NCBI GenBank assembly: GCA_049977145.1
Contig: JBMFGW010000055.1
Span: forward strand, 1-25,137
Direction of reading: 5' to 3'
Origin: JAMDCX01 sp049977145
GTDB lineage: Bacteria > Planctomycetota > Phycisphaerae > WQYP01
Length of the DNA: 25,137 nt
The notes beneath the pieces were generated by a model. It had not been told where the DNA came from. It searched no databases and saw only the letters and a list, made by a program, of their open reading frames with translations. This document shows, piece after piece, positions 17,705-25,137 of this stretch; the stretch's first letter is position 1, and the number at the start of each line of letters is the position of its first letter. Position numbers and translations under genes: made by a program.

Positions 17705-18496
17705 TCACCAAGGAAATATCTCCCCGGCCTGACGCACGGCTGTTTCCAGAATTTCCACGAATTGTAGCGCTTCGTTCATTTTCTTCGCTCCGGCGGCCCC
17801 CAAGGCGGGTACCGTCGATTGCGGTAATTCGGCGATGGAAGGCGGAGCGACTGCACTCTGTCCGTCTGGCGTGATAACCCGTGAACGAATACCGGGAAAC
17901 AGTGCTATTCTGGCGGCTGCGACCGCAGTATTATCATCCACAATGAATTCCGCCTCCCGCTGGATCGCCTGCAGTACCTTACGCGGTGCGCTTCCCGACG
18001 CGGGTTGTGTAGATTGCTTGCCATTGCCGTCAATAATCACGTAAGGCACACCTGTGATCTCATGGAGCCGCCACGCAACATGGCCGCCGCATTCCAAATC
18101 ATCCGCCACCAGAATATCATAAGGCCGCAAGTGCAGAATCGCCATCAGCGCTGGGCACGCAAATGGAAATGCAAACCCCGCCCGTGGCCAAAATCTCTCT
18201 ATTTTCGCAGGGCTGGCAATCGCCATTGCCGGCCAATGAACATAATGTATATTCGGTGCGGTACCGGAATTCAGGGCGGAACTAGTGGCAATGCTATTAG
18301 CCGCGGCATTGCGTTTCTGCCGCCAAGGCCGCCAGGGCAGCAATTGCACCACGTCCGCCACAACGTCCGGATTCGCCAGCAGCCAGTTGAGGCGCCGCAA
18401 AGGGTCCGCAGTGGAAAATTCCGATGCGTCCGGTGGAATAGAGCGTATGGTTATCAGCAACACCCGCAAGATGCAATCCTTTTCTTGAGTGTTCAT
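17705..18496 (-). CDS. Single-domain glycosyltransferase-like (GT-B N-terminal half) hypothetical protein
   Basis: This 263-residue protein is not firmly recognised. After VLLITIRSIPP it has a segment RPYDILVADDLECGGHVAWR followed by GVPYVIIDGNG, the pattern of the acceptor-side Rossmann subdomain of GT4-like glycosyltransferases. It continues with FIVDDNTAVAAARI and SRVITPDG, where such proteins usually cross into the nucleotide-sugar-binding domain. That second domain, with its E-x7-E motif, is missing. The gene may be truncated or may encode a stand-alone half. It converges on pgm with 31 bases between the stops. No strong Shine-Dalgarno precedes the ATG at 18496. Confidence 0.65.
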   Translation of the reverse strand: MNTQEKDCILRVLLITIRSIPPDASEFSTADPLRRLNWLLANPDVVADVVQLLPWRPWRQKRNAAANSIATSSALNSGTAPNIHYVHWPAMAIASPAKIERFWPRAGFAFPFACPALMAILHLRPYDILVADDLECGGHVAWRLHEITGVPYVIIDGNGKQSTQPASGSAPRKVLQAIQREAEFIVDDNTAVAAARIALFPGIRSRVITPDGQSAVAPPSIAELPQSTVPALGAAGAKKMNEALQFVEILETAVRQAGEIFPW

Positions 18497-18815
18497 ACCG
18501 CAAGAGCTTTCTATTATTGATACCGGAATGGATTTGTAAATCGCCGGGAAGTTCGCACGTTGTTTTACCGAGTTGTCAGTTACGCCGCCGCTACTCTTAA
18601 AAACTATGCGTAAAGCATTATATTATGCAGCCACGTTATGTATAGGATATACGCCATCACCCGGACAGATTTTGATTTGACATGCGTTTGGGGATGTTGT
18701 TACCAAAGAGAATGGTCATTATGATTACAGCATTGGGTGCGGCGCGCAGGGTAATGACGAGTACATGTTATTTTGCCGCGTTGCGTTGGCTTCCATTTCC
18801 GTAGGAGATATAAGT
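18497..18815. other. Intergenic region between the glycosyltransferase-like gene and the SMR gene
   Basis: These 319 bases separate two divergent genes and hold no convincing gene. On the plus strand, a perfect TTGACA at 18677-18682 could be the -35 for the exporter, but the following -10 is poor. A small palindrome GTATA-GGA-TATAC lies near 18645. I looked for a guanidine riboswitch and could not support one. Confidence 0.5.
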
Positions 18816-19139
18816 ATGTTGGCTTGGATTGTGCTGATTGTGGCGGGAGTTTTTGAGGTCATCTGGGCTGTTGGAACCAAATATTCGCATGGTTTGACGG
18901 AAATCGTGCCCGCCACAGTGACACTGATCGGAATGGTAGTGAGCATGGCGTTGTTGTCGGTCGCCGTCAAAACCATTCCGGTGGGAACCGCGTATGCGGT
19001 GTGGATTGGCATCGGAACGGTGGGAACCGCGTTAATGGGAATTATTCTGTTTGGCGAGCCGGCAACGATAACCCGCCTGGGATTTATCGGCTTGATTGTT
19101 TTATGTGTTATTGGACTAAAATTGACCGGTTCATCGTGA
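18816..19139 (+). CDS. Small multidrug resistance family transporter, guanidinium exporter (Gdx/SugE) type
   Basis: This is a 107-residue, four-helix membrane protein. It has the SMR-essential glutamate in GVFEVIWAVG (E14). It also has the Gdx/SugE pattern: GTKYSHGL after helix 1, then IPVGTAYAVWIGIGTVG in helix 3. SugE-type members export guanidinium as antiparallel dimers, whereas Qac-type paralogues export quaternary ammonium drugs; the sequence style favours SugE. The ATG at 18816 has AGGAG eight bases upstream; an earlier in-frame ATG at 18765 would add non-membrane residues before helix 1 and lacks a Shine-Dalgarno. It stands alone, and its stop is one base from the 3' end of the convergent tRNA-Ser. 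Confidence 0.92.
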   Translation: MLAWIVLIVAGVFEVIWAVGTKYSHGLTEIVPATVTLIGMVVSMALLSVAVKTIPVGTAYAVWIGIGTVGTALMGIILFGEPATITRLGFIGLIVLCVIGLKLTGSS

Positions 19140-19140
19140 A

Positions 19141-19227
19141 CGGAGGCGGAGGGATTCGAACCCCCGGTGGACTTGCGCCCACACCGGTTTTCAAAACCGG
19201 CGCATTAGACCGCTCTGCCACGCCTCC
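19141..19227 (-). tRNA. tRNA-Ser (anticodon UGA)
   Basis: This is an 87-base class II tRNA on the minus strand. The acceptor GGAGGCG pairs with CGCCTCC. The anticodon stem CCGGT/ACCGG holds the loop TTTGAAA (anticodon TGA). A long variable arm (TGTGGGCGCAAGTCCAC) and the T-loop GGTTCGAATCCC follow. The discriminator is G, a serine identity element, and CCA is not encoded. Confidence 0.96.
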
Positions 19228-19354
19228 AGCGTTCAGAATGTTAAGGCTACCCGTCTTGGACATTAATTTCAATGCGCCAAGCCCGCAGACGGTTGTCGTG
19301 GGCTGCGGAAATTTTTCTAAACGGAACTAAAACGCGGCAATAATTGGGTATCGT

Positions 19355-19485
19355 GTAACCGTTCACGGTCTTTCGGCCTTCCAAACTCGGTATGCGTGCA
19401 CGGCGGCACCACTCCCTTACGGTCGCGGCTCGGTCTGCCGCCGCGCGTGATGGATACGTAAAAAACATCGTGCGTGAACGGTTAC
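19355..19485. repeat. 131-bp element with 13-bp terminal inverted repeats and an inner palindrome
   Basis: GTAACCGTTCACG at 19355-19367 is matched by its exact reverse complement CGTGAACGGTTAC at 19473-19485. Inside lies a second inverted pair, CGGCGGCA (19401-19408) and TGCCGCCG (19436-19443), flanking CTCCCTTACGGTCGCGGCTC at 19412-19431. The element encodes nothing. It looks like a small structured repeat or MITE-like unit; only one copy is in the window. Confidence 0.6.
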
Positions 19486-19580
19486 GGTGTCGTGGCCTTG
19501 TTAATACAGTGGATATCCCACAGCCGATAGAGCACTGGTGTAGGGTTCCACACCGGCACTGTATCCGCACAAATTAACAC

Positions 19581-19600
19581 GCCAGGCAGTGTTGCCTGGC
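19581..19600 (-). terminator. Rho-independent-type terminator of ychF
   Basis: A perfect 8-bp stem GCCAGGCA/TGCCTGGC with a 4-base loop begins 8 bases after the ychF stop. On the minus strand it is followed by GTGTTAATTTG, a loosely T-rich tail. Confidence 0.6.
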
Positions 19601-19608
19601 GCGCGATG

Positions 19609-20700
19609 CTATGAATTAAACAGAAAATGGGCAATATCGCCATCCTGAAATACGTAGGTTTTCCCCTCGGACCGCAGTTTGCCGGCGGCACGGATGGCCG
19701 CTTCATTTTTATACGTTAATAGATCGGTAATGTTATAAATTTCCGCGCGTATAAAGCCTTTTTCAAAATCGCTGTGAATCACGCCGGCGGCCTGCGGGGC
19801 CGTCGTCCCGACCGGTATCGTCCAGGCTTTGATTTCCTTCGGTCCGGCGGTGAAATAGCTTTGGAGTCCCAACAGCTTATATGCTTCATGCGCTACGGTA
19901 TCCAACGCCGGTTCCGTCATACCCAAATCGGCCAGCATCGCCGAGCGATCTTCCGCTGTTAATTCCGCCAGTTCCGATTCCAGTTTTGCGCACACCGGTA
20001 CCACTATACCACCCTCCGTTTCCGCCCGACGCCGCACAATATTGACCAATGGCCCCTGACCGTGCGGATCCGATTCATCCACATTAGCGATATAAAGCAC
20101 CCGTTTAGCGGTAATCGGGCCGAGATTCCGGATTATTTTCCAGTCATCAGGTTTCCATGGGGCCAAAGAACGCACCGGCCGACCTTGCTTAAGCGCCGCA
20201 ATGAGTTTCTCCATCACTTCAAGCGCGGCAATAGCTTCTTTATCGCCGGCCCGCGCATTGCGCCGCTGTTTGTCAATGGATTTTTCCAGACTCTCCAAAT
20301 CCGCCAGCATCAATTCCGTATCCACGGTTTCAATGTCGCGTTGCGGGTCCACCTTTCCGTCCACATGCATGACATTGCCGTCCGCAAAACATCGCACCAC
20401 ATGTAGAATGGCGTCCACTTCCCGGATATGCGATAAAAATTTATTGCCTAGCCCCTCACCGGTACTGGCCCCTTTCACCAGCCCGGCAATATCTACGACT
20501 TTTAACAACGCGGGAACGATTTTTTCCGTGGCCATAAATTGGTGTATCTGTTCCAGCCGCGGATCAGGCACCGCCACCACGCCCACATTAGGCTCAATGG
20601 TGGCAAATGGATAATTTGCCGCCAAGGCCCCGGCGTTGGTTAAAGCATTAAACAACGTCGATTTTCCGACGTTCGGCAATCCGACAATTCCGACTTCCAT
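19609..20700 (-). CDS. ychF: Redox-regulated ATPase / Obg-like GTPase YchF
   Basis: YchF is a ribosome-associated P-loop NTPase that prefers ATP over GTP. Starting at ATG 20700 the protein has 363 residues, exactly the family norm, and begins MEVGIVGLPNVGKST with the P-loop in place. The YchF-specific features are NYPFATIEPNVG, the G3 region VVDIAGLVKGAS and the NVDES that replaces the usual NKxD. A C-terminal TGS domain ends with VFQDGDIAHFLFN. The frame extends upstream to 20763, but that would not fit the family. GGGA lies six bases before the start. It has its own terminator and a candidate promoter. Confidence 0.97.
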   Translation of the reverse strand: MEVGIVGLPNVGKSTLFNALTNAGALAANYPFATIEPNVGVVAVPDPRLEQIHQFMATEKIVPALLKVVDIAGLVKGASTGEGLGNKFLSHIREVDAILHVVRCFADGNVMHVDGKVDPQRDIETVDTELMLADLESLEKSIDKQRRNARAGDKEAIAALEVMEKLIAALKQGRPVRSLAPWKPDDWKIIRNLGPITAKRVLYIANVDESDPHGQGPLVNIVRRRAETEGGIVVPVCAKLESELAELTAEDRSAMLADLGMTEPALDTVAHEAYKLLGLQSYFTAGPKEIKAWTIPVGTTAPQAAGVIHSDFEKGFIRAEIYNITDLLTYKNEAAIRAAGKLRSEGKTYVFQDGDIAHFLFNS

Positions 20701-20779
20701 GATGCGTCCCGCAACGTTGCCAACCCTTAAGGCTAAGATTGGCGTTACATCACCCAACTCCAAGGCCTTTAATAGCGCA

Positions 20780-20808
20780 GTTATAGCAGTTTTTTCACCG
20801 GGTGTCGC
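20780..20808 (-). promoter_or_regulatory. ychF: Candidate sigma-70-type promoter of ychF
   Basis: On the minus strand GCGACA (20808-20803, four of six matches to TTGACA) is followed after exactly 17 bases by TATAAC (20785-20780, five of six). This gives a leader of about 75 bases. It lies in the 122-base gap after the aldehyde dehydrogenase stop. Confidence 0.4.
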
Positions 20809-20822
20809 ATGGTCACGAACCT

Positions 20823-22265
20823 TTAGGCGTAGCGGGTCACCAAAGTCTTGAGTTCCGTGAGATGTTCAATGGCAAATCGCACCCCTTCCCGCCCAAGGCC
20901 CGACTGCTTGACTCCACCATAGGGCATCGCGTCAATACGCATGGTTGGAACATCGTTGATAATCACACCGCCCACTTCCAGCGTTTCAAAAGCCTGCCGC
21001 GCTTTGAACAAATCCTTCGTAAACACCCCGGCATGAATACCCAGTGTCGCAGCGTTTATTTTTGTCAATACGGCGGAAAAATTGTCATACTCCTCAATGA
21101 TGGCCACCGGCCCAAAAACTTCCTCACAGGCTACCCGCGCGGTGGCTGGTACATGACTTAATAATGTCGGATAATACCATGCGCCATCACGCCGTCCGCC
21201 GCATAATAGCGTGGCGCCCGCGGCCAGAGCCTCTTGCACCCAGGTGGCCACGCGCCGCGCCGCCGCCTCATCAATCATGCAACTGACATCCGTAGCTTCA
21301 TCCAGCGGCGGCCCTATTTGTAAAGCGTTGGCGGCCGTGACCAACCTTGCAATGACGTCAGGCGCTATGTTTTTATGCACATATATTCTCTGAACACTTA
21401 TACAGCTCTGCCCCGAATATCCAAACGCCGCCGGTACAATCCGCGAAACCGCATCCGCAATATCCGCATCCGACTCCACCACCACCGCGCTATTGGACCC
21501 CAATTCCAGCAGCACACGCTTTCCCACCGCCTGCGCCTGCAATGCCCAACCCACCCGGACCGAACCGGTAAACGACACGATCCGCACACGCGGGTCGCTG
21601 ATCATAGCTTTAACATTCTCCACTGCGGTTGGTAAAATGCTCCATGATCCCGGCGGCATATCGGCCTGCGCCAATAATTCTCCCAGCAGCAAGGCGGTCA
21701 GTGGAGTGCGATCCGAAGGCTTTAATACAAAAGGACATCCGCACGCCAGTGCCGGGGCCACCTTGTGGGCCACAAGATTCAATGGAAAATTAAAGGGGGT
21801 AATGAATACCGCCGGCCCCGCCGGAATACGTTCAATGACACAATGATAACCTTCGGAGCGCTCATCAATGTCCACCGGCAATTGTTCCCCGCCGATGCGT
21901 GTGGATTCTTCCATCGCCAGCCGGAAGGTTGTCAGCGCCCTGCCCACTTCGCCACGGGCACTTTTAATGGGTTTGCCCGCCTCTTGGGCGATCATGCGGG
22001 CAAAGTCCTCCTGCCGCGCCAACAGACCGGTATAAACGGTTTCACATATTCGCCGACGCTTTATACCGCTTAATTTTCGCATCGTCGGCATCACCGCACT
22101 CATGGCGGCAATGGCGCGCTCAAGGATGGAGGCATCGGCATAAGCCACTTCCGCCAAGATGCTTCCGTCCTGAAGAGATTTTAAGGACCGTATGGTATTG
22201 CCTATTTCGGGAATGCCGCACAGATAATAGCTAGCTGTAGTGTTAATCGCGGAGGCGATACCCAT
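20823..22265 (-). CDS. NAD(P)-dependent aldehyde dehydrogenase family protein
   Basis: This 480-residue ALDH-superfamily enzyme oxidises an aldehyde to an acid. Motifs are the oxyanion Asn in TPFNFPLN (N159), the cofactor-binding K182 in LKPSDRTP, SFTGSVRVG (231-239), the general base E254 in LLELGSN, and the nucleophile C288 in FGYSGQSCIS. The C-terminus MPYGGVKQSGLGREGVR and overall style resemble the lactaldehyde / non-phosphorylating glyceraldehyde-3-phosphate group; substrate is not assignable. The ATG at 22265 has a strong AAGGAGGT six bases upstream, lying inside the previous gene, which it overlaps by 23 bases. The two are thus one operon. Confidence 0.9.
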   Translation of the reverse strand: MGIASAINTTASYYLCGIPEIGNTIRSLKSLQDGSILAEVAYADASILERAIAAMSAVMPTMRKLSGIKRRRICETVYTGLLARQEDFARMIAQEAGKPIKSARGEVGRALTTFRLAMEESTRIGGEQLPVDIDERSEGYHCVIERIPAGPAVFITPFNFPLNLVAHKVAPALACGCPFVLKPSDRTPLTALLLGELLAQADMPPGSWSILPTAVENVKAMISDPRVRIVSFTGSVRVGWALQAQAVGKRVLLELGSNSAVVVESDADIADAVSRIVPAAFGYSGQSCISVQRIYVHKNIAPDVIARLVTAANALQIGPPLDEATDVSCMIDEAAARRVATWVQEALAAGATLLCGGRRDGAWYYPTLLSHVPATARVACEEVFGPVAIIEEYDNFSAVLTKINAATLGIHAGVFTKDLFKARQAFETLEVGGVIINDVPTMRIDAMPYGGVKQSGLGREGVRFAIEHLTELKTLVTRYA

Positions 22266-22983
22266 GCGCTACCTCCTTAGACCTTCCGCGATAGGTGGGT
22301 TTTGGCGCAGCGGCGGCGCGGCGGGCACGTTGTGCCACGCGGGCCAGCAATCGTGCGCGCCGCACCGGTTTGCGACTGCAGCGTTCAATGACTTCGTCCA
22401 CGGTCAGCCACTGAATATTTTTACTTTCCACCTGGCGCACTGCCATTTCCGCTTCATAGGCATCGCGTTGTCCCATGCAGTCTTTGATGATAGCGACGTT
22501 TTTCCGCCGTTGTAAAAGCCCCAGCACCGCCATACGCACCGATACTTCCAAAGGTCCGCCGATGAGCAGCCAGGTACTGACTTCAATTTCCGACAGCAAG
22601 CGGTCAAGACGCGGAGATTCAAAGGGATTTGGATCGGGTAGGTCAAATATATACTGTTGGGCATCATGGAATGTCTGCACCGGCAGATCAGTGCCGCAAT
22701 CCACCGGCATTTCAGAGCATTGTGGTAATAAAGTAAAAGGTAATTTGGCGTATCCCGGATCGCCAGGAACACAGATCGGAACTGCGGCGCTGCGATCAGG
22801 CATGATCGCATGGTGCAGGCGTGTGCTGACCACCAAACACCGAATGGAGCGCAAATAGACAAATAGCCGCTTAATGTTTTCCGCTATCCCCTGCGCATTA
22901 TGCAGACGATAGCGCCCATCGGCGCCAAACAGATCAGACTGCGTGTTCAAATCCAGAATAGCGGGACCGTATGAACTAATCAT
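22243..22983 (-). CDS. Isochorismatase-fold (cysteine hydrolase-like) protein lacking catalytic residues
   Basis: The start at 22983 is set by a strong AAGGAGG six bases upstream, giving 246 residues; the frame runs open to 23139, but without support. The fold is suggested by AILDLNTQSDLF (D11 at the catalytic Asp position), CLVVSTRLHH, and WLLIGGPLEVSVRMAVLGLL, where family members read G-x3-T-x-x-C-V. Here the nucleophile position is Ser148, and the usual lysine region (IFDLPDPNPFES) has no Lys. The last 45 residues are Arg-rich (PVRRARLLARVAQRARRAAA), unlike family members. It may be a binding or regulatory protein of the downstream aldehyde dehydrogenase. Fold is moderately sure; function unknown. 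Confidence 0.7.
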   Translation of the reverse strand: MISSYGPAILDLNTQSDLFGADGRYRLHNAQGIAENIKRLFVYLRSIRCLVVSTRLHHAIMPDRSAAVPICVPGDPGYAKLPFTLLPQCSEMPVDCGTDLPVQTFHDAQQYIFDLPDPNPFESPRLDRLLSEIEVSTWLLIGGPLEVSVRMAVLGLLQRRKNVAIIKDCMGQRDAYEAEMAVRQVESKNIQWLTVDEVIERCSRKPVRRARLLARVAQRARRAAAAPKPTYRGRSKEVAHGYRLRD

Positions 22984-23336
22984 AATAACCTCCTTACCAG
23001 TCACCAAGAGCCATCTTGCCGGATTGCTCTGTATCTCTATTGAAGTATACGCATGACAAAGCACGGTGGTGAAATATTTTTTGTTCGTCACGTAAAAATG
23101 CCCGATAAATCTGTCCCAGTAATACGCGTCAAAAGTCATAAGTGCTGGAAAAATATGGGCTTACGAATTTCAAGGTCTAAATACGTCAGTCCTTACAATC
23201 AAATTTCGGAATAAACCACCAGCCGCGTGGCGCAGGGCCACGCATTTGCAGCGAAAATTTTGCCACCAGCCAACAAATATGGCTGTACCCGTTAGAATAT
23301 GCCGAAGAAGGAAATTGCTTTTACGGAAGACACATC
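22984..23336. other. Divergent intergenic region with a 7-bp hairpin
   Basis: These 353 bases separate two divergent genes and contain no credible gene. There is a perfect stem GCGTGGC (23225-23231) with GCCACGC (23237-23243) around a 5-base loop. A -10-like TAGAAT lies near 23294, about 40 bases before the SDR gene, without a clear -35. Confidence 0.4.
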
Positions 23337-24305
23337 ATGACGCAATCCGAAAACAAGGGCCTCCTGCTGGTGACCGGCGGGACTGGATTCGTTGGTCAAA
23401 GTGTGGTACGTCGGTTACGACTGGCGGGCTGGCAGGTGCGAATTTTAGCGCGCCGCATCCCGGCGGATGCCACCAACTATCCGGGTGTCGAATTTGCGCC
23501 GGGAAATGTATTGGACCCGCCGTCGTTGCGGATTGGAACCGAAGGCTGTGCGGCTATTATCCATCTGGTGGGCATTATTCGTGAAACCCGTCAGCAATCT
23601 TTCCAGCAAGCTCATGTACGGGCTGTCGAAAATGTGTTGCGCGCCGCGACGCATGCCGGGGTGTGGCGCTATATCCACATGTCCGCCTTGGGCACGCGGG
23701 AACATGCGGCATCGGTTTATCACCAAACCAAGTGGCAGGGGGAACAATTGGTACGCGAAAGTAAGTTGGTCTGGACGATTTTTCGTCCAAGTTTGATTCA
23801 TGGGCCGGATGGTGAATTTACGGCTATGGTCAGGCAATGGCACGCTGGAAAGATTCCACCATTTTTATTTATGCCTTTTTTCGGTGGCGGTTTTTGGGGG
23901 CAAAAGGCCCTGACACGCGTGCAACCTATTCTGGTATCCGACGTGGCAGAGGTGTTTGTGCGAGCCTTGGCAACACCCGCCTCGGAAAAACAGACTTACG
24001 AACTCGGCGGTCCGGATCCGATGACGTGGCCCGAAATGTTGGCGGTATTTAACCGGCTTCTACCGCCGCCGCGCCGCATGATCGCGGGAATTCCCTTCTG
24101 GCTGGCCAAAGGTATCTCGGCTCTGCCTCTGCCCGGACTGCCGTTTAACCGCGATCAAGTTATCATGGCCGGGGAGGACAGCATCTGTGATCTGGCGCCG
24201 GTACGCCATGATTTTCCAGGTTTTACACCACAGCCGTTGGAGGCCAGTGCGCGAAGATATATTTTTAGTCCGATTCCTTATCGGACCGCTGGTTCCGGGC
24301 AGTGA
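23337..24305 (+). CDS. NDUFA9-like atypical short-chain dehydrogenase (NAD(P)-binding epimerase family)
   Basis: This 322-residue protein has an N-terminal Rossmann motif VTGGTGFVGQSVVRRL (12-27), an SDR-type SALGT (S116) and a Y-x3-K pair (Y128, K132 in YHQTKWQGE), then FRPSLIHGP. This order is that of the extended/atypical SDRs related to the complex I accessory subunit NDUFA9. The C-terminus (after TYELGGPDPMTWPEML) is the substrate-side half. Bacterial members are often quinone- or lipid-related reductases, but no substrate can be read from the sequence. GGAAG lies eight bases before the ATG. It is monocistronic and convergent with ybjQ. Confidence 0.85.
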   Translation: MTQSENKGLLLVTGGTGFVGQSVVRRLRLAGWQVRILARRIPADATNYPGVEFAPGNVLDPPSLRIGTEGCAAIIHLVGIIRETRQQSFQQAHVRAVENVLRAATHAGVWRYIHMSALGTREHAASVYHQTKWQGEQLVRESKLVWTIFRPSLIHGPDGEFTAMVRQWHAGKIPPFLFMPFFGGGFWGQKALTRVQPILVSDVAEVFVRALATPASEKQTYELGGPDPMTWPEMLAVFNRLLPPPRRMIAGIPFWLAKGISALPLPGLPFNRDQVIMAGEDSICDLAPVRHDFPGFTPQPLEASARRYIFSPIPYRTAGSGQ

Positions 24306-24336
24306 TCTTTAGATTTCGCCGAACCCGGGAAACAGA

Positions 24337-24357
24337 TGGTCGTTTATTCAACGACCA
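24337..24357. terminator. Bidirectional hairpin at a convergent gene junction
   Basis: TGGTCGTT (24337-24344) pairs perfectly with AACGACCA (24350-24357) around a 5-base loop. The hairpin includes the ybjQ stop codon and lies 32 bases after the SDR stop. The T-tracts on either side are poor, so this is a tentative shared terminator. Confidence 0.4.
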
Positions 24358-24664
24358 CTGCGGTTCCGTAGCAGAGAACCTCGGATGATCCGCTTTGGCC
24401 GCCCAGATCGGCGGCATCATAACTTACGCCAACGACGGCGTTGGCTCCCATCTCCGCAGCCTGCTGAGCCATAATTTCAAAGGCTTCATTGCGGGCCTGT
24501 TCGCACATTACAATATAACTTTTGTTGCGCCCGCCCACGATGGCTTTAAGTCCGCCGATGAAGCCCTGCCCCAGCGTTGGTGTGCGTACCACAATTCCGC
24601 GCACCAGACCTTTGTACTCCAGAATTCTGTGCCCTTCCACGTTGAAAGTGGTGGTAATAATCAT
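24344..24664 (-). CDS. YbjQ/UPF0145 family protein (putative heavy-metal-binding domain)
   Basis: Starting at ATG 24664 the protein has 106 residues, the family norm, beginning MIITTTFNVEGHRI. Visible family features are YKGLVRGIVVRTPTLGQGF, GGRNKSYIVMCEQAR and AAEMGANAVVGVSYDA. Members form small pentamers, are annotated as possible metal-binding domains, and have no established function. AAGG lies seven bases upstream of the ATG. The frame extends to 24757, but those residues are encoded by the leader with its hairpin and are unlikely to be translated. Confidence 0.92.
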   Translation of the reverse strand: MIITTTFNVEGHRILEYKGLVRGIVVRTPTLGQGFIGGLKAIVGGRNKSYIVMCEQARNEAFEIMAQQAAEMGANAVVGVSYDAADLGGQSGSSEVLCYGTAVVVE

Positions 24665-25137
24665 AACCGCACCTTTATCCTCAAAGCCGTCCAGCAGGAA
24701 ATGGACGGCTTTCCAAATGTTTATGCTTATGATGTTAACGCCAAATGCCGCTCCCATGCAACCATGCAGGCTGGTGCGATCACGTCGCGGGCCTGGGACC
24801 GTTTGTGCAACGCGGTGGCGATGCGATAATGGGGAGGTTAAGGTTTCAATTACAGTATTTATCAGAATTGGTAAGTAATATCAGTATTGGTCAGTAGGGA
24901 CTGAATGGCGAGGCTTGGAGTTAGAAGTTAGGAGTCCTTTTCACTGATCAAGGAACACGGATCACGGATCAATGACGATGGGGGAAGGACCTGGAATCCA
25001 GAAGGCAGAAAGGTTTGCTTTGCGAATTTCAAGGTGCTCAAGATGCTCAAGTTCGCGGGGCAAGAAACTATGAAGCCGAGCCTTTCGGGGGACGTTGAGA
25101 CTGGGATAAAATCCCGGTTAACAACGAGCTGACCGCG
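24665..25137. other. Non-coding right end with degenerate short direct repeats
   Basis: No gene is credible in these 473 bases. Besides the ybjQ leader hairpin, several degenerate tandem pairs are visible: TCAGAATTGGTAAGTA and TCAGTATTGGTCAGTA near 24863-24896, AGTTAGA/AGTTAGG near 24920-24933, repeated GGATCAC-type words at 24945-24972, and TGCTCAAGA/TGCTCAAGT near 25033-25051. A small GGGAT-AAA-ATCCC hairpin lies near 25103-25115. Confidence 0.5.
24683..24712 (-). promoter_or_regulatory. Perfect 11-bp hairpin in the ybjQ leader
   Basis: AAAGCCGTCCA (24683-24693) pairs exactly with TGGACGGCTTT (24702-24712) around an 8-base loop. On the ybjQ strand the stem ends in TTT 18 bases before the start codon and just ahead of the Shine-Dalgarno. 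It could act as an attenuator or ribosome-access switch, or end an upstream transcript. Confidence 0.45.

Larger units (their letters stand above)
19228..19608. other. Non-coding stretch between tRNA-Ser and ychF
   Basis: No gene is visible in 381 bases. The stretch contains a 131-bp nested palindromic repeat (19355-19485), a hairpin GGTGT-ACACC near 19540-19553 and the ychF terminator hairpin (19581-19600). Confidence 0.6.

Noticed and set aside
18005..18520. 171-residue plus-strand frame
   Set aside because: It lies antisense to the glycosyltransferase-like gene and shows no protein family features.
18497..18815. Guanidine riboswitch upstream of the Gdx/SugE gene
   Set aside because: One ACGA occurs near 18757, but there is no pair of stem-loops with ACGR loops and no ykkC-I core that I can recognise.
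23164..25034. Shared 13-mer CGAATTTCAAGGT near 23164 and 25022
   Set aside because: A 13-base match between two places in 25 kb is expected by chance.

Overview
The window looks like chromosomal DNA of a GC-rich bacterium, probably from the PVC superphylum and perhaps Planctomycetota. Pointers to this are the hpnCDE hopanoid-squalene block, a planctomycete-style isochorismatase-fold protein, a TgpA-type transglutaminase, an NDUFA9-like reductase, tRNAs without an encoded CCA, and palindrome-rich intergenic repeats. This placement is inferred from gene style only. No ribosomal or marker gene in the window fixes it.

Region 1 (1-7767, minus strand) is a probable anti-phage operon. It reads leftward: a large P-loop ATPase of BrxC/PglY/DUF499 type, a very short PglZ-like phosphatase-fold protein, an Orc/Cdc6-like AAA+ ATPase with a winged-helix tail, and a DUF1156 (COG1743-type) zinc-ribbon adenine methyltransferase that runs off the left edge. 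The genes are packed tightly: an ATGA overlap, then a 12-base gap, then a 58-base gap. A BREX-type ATPase, PglZ and methylase together suggest a BREX-like system, closest to type 3 in its methylase. The AAA+ protein and the 342-residue PglZ do not match a canonical layout. The operon lies on the 3' side of a tRNA-Gly(CCC) gene. Short repeats resembling an IS21-family end lie just upstream of its first gene.

Region 2 (8443-13081) is isoprenoid and hopanoid metabolism. hpnC-hpnD-hpnE (farnesyl diphosphate to squalene) run leftward, and ispH (supply of IPP and DMAPP) diverges to the right. Region 3 (13300-18496) holds a membrane transglutaminase (TgpA-like), phosphoglucomutase, and a single-domain glycosyltransferase-like protein.

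Region 4 (18816-24664) holds a Gdx/SugE-type SMR exporter meeting tRNA-Ser(UGA) tail to tail, a nested palindromic repeat, ychF, an aldehyde dehydrogenase coupled to a catalytically degenerate isochorismatase-fold protein, an NDUFA9-like SDR and ybjQ. The last 470 bases are non-coding and rich in degenerate short direct repeats.

The most interesting part is the defence operon. Its left end and any helicase or nuclease partner lie outside the window.
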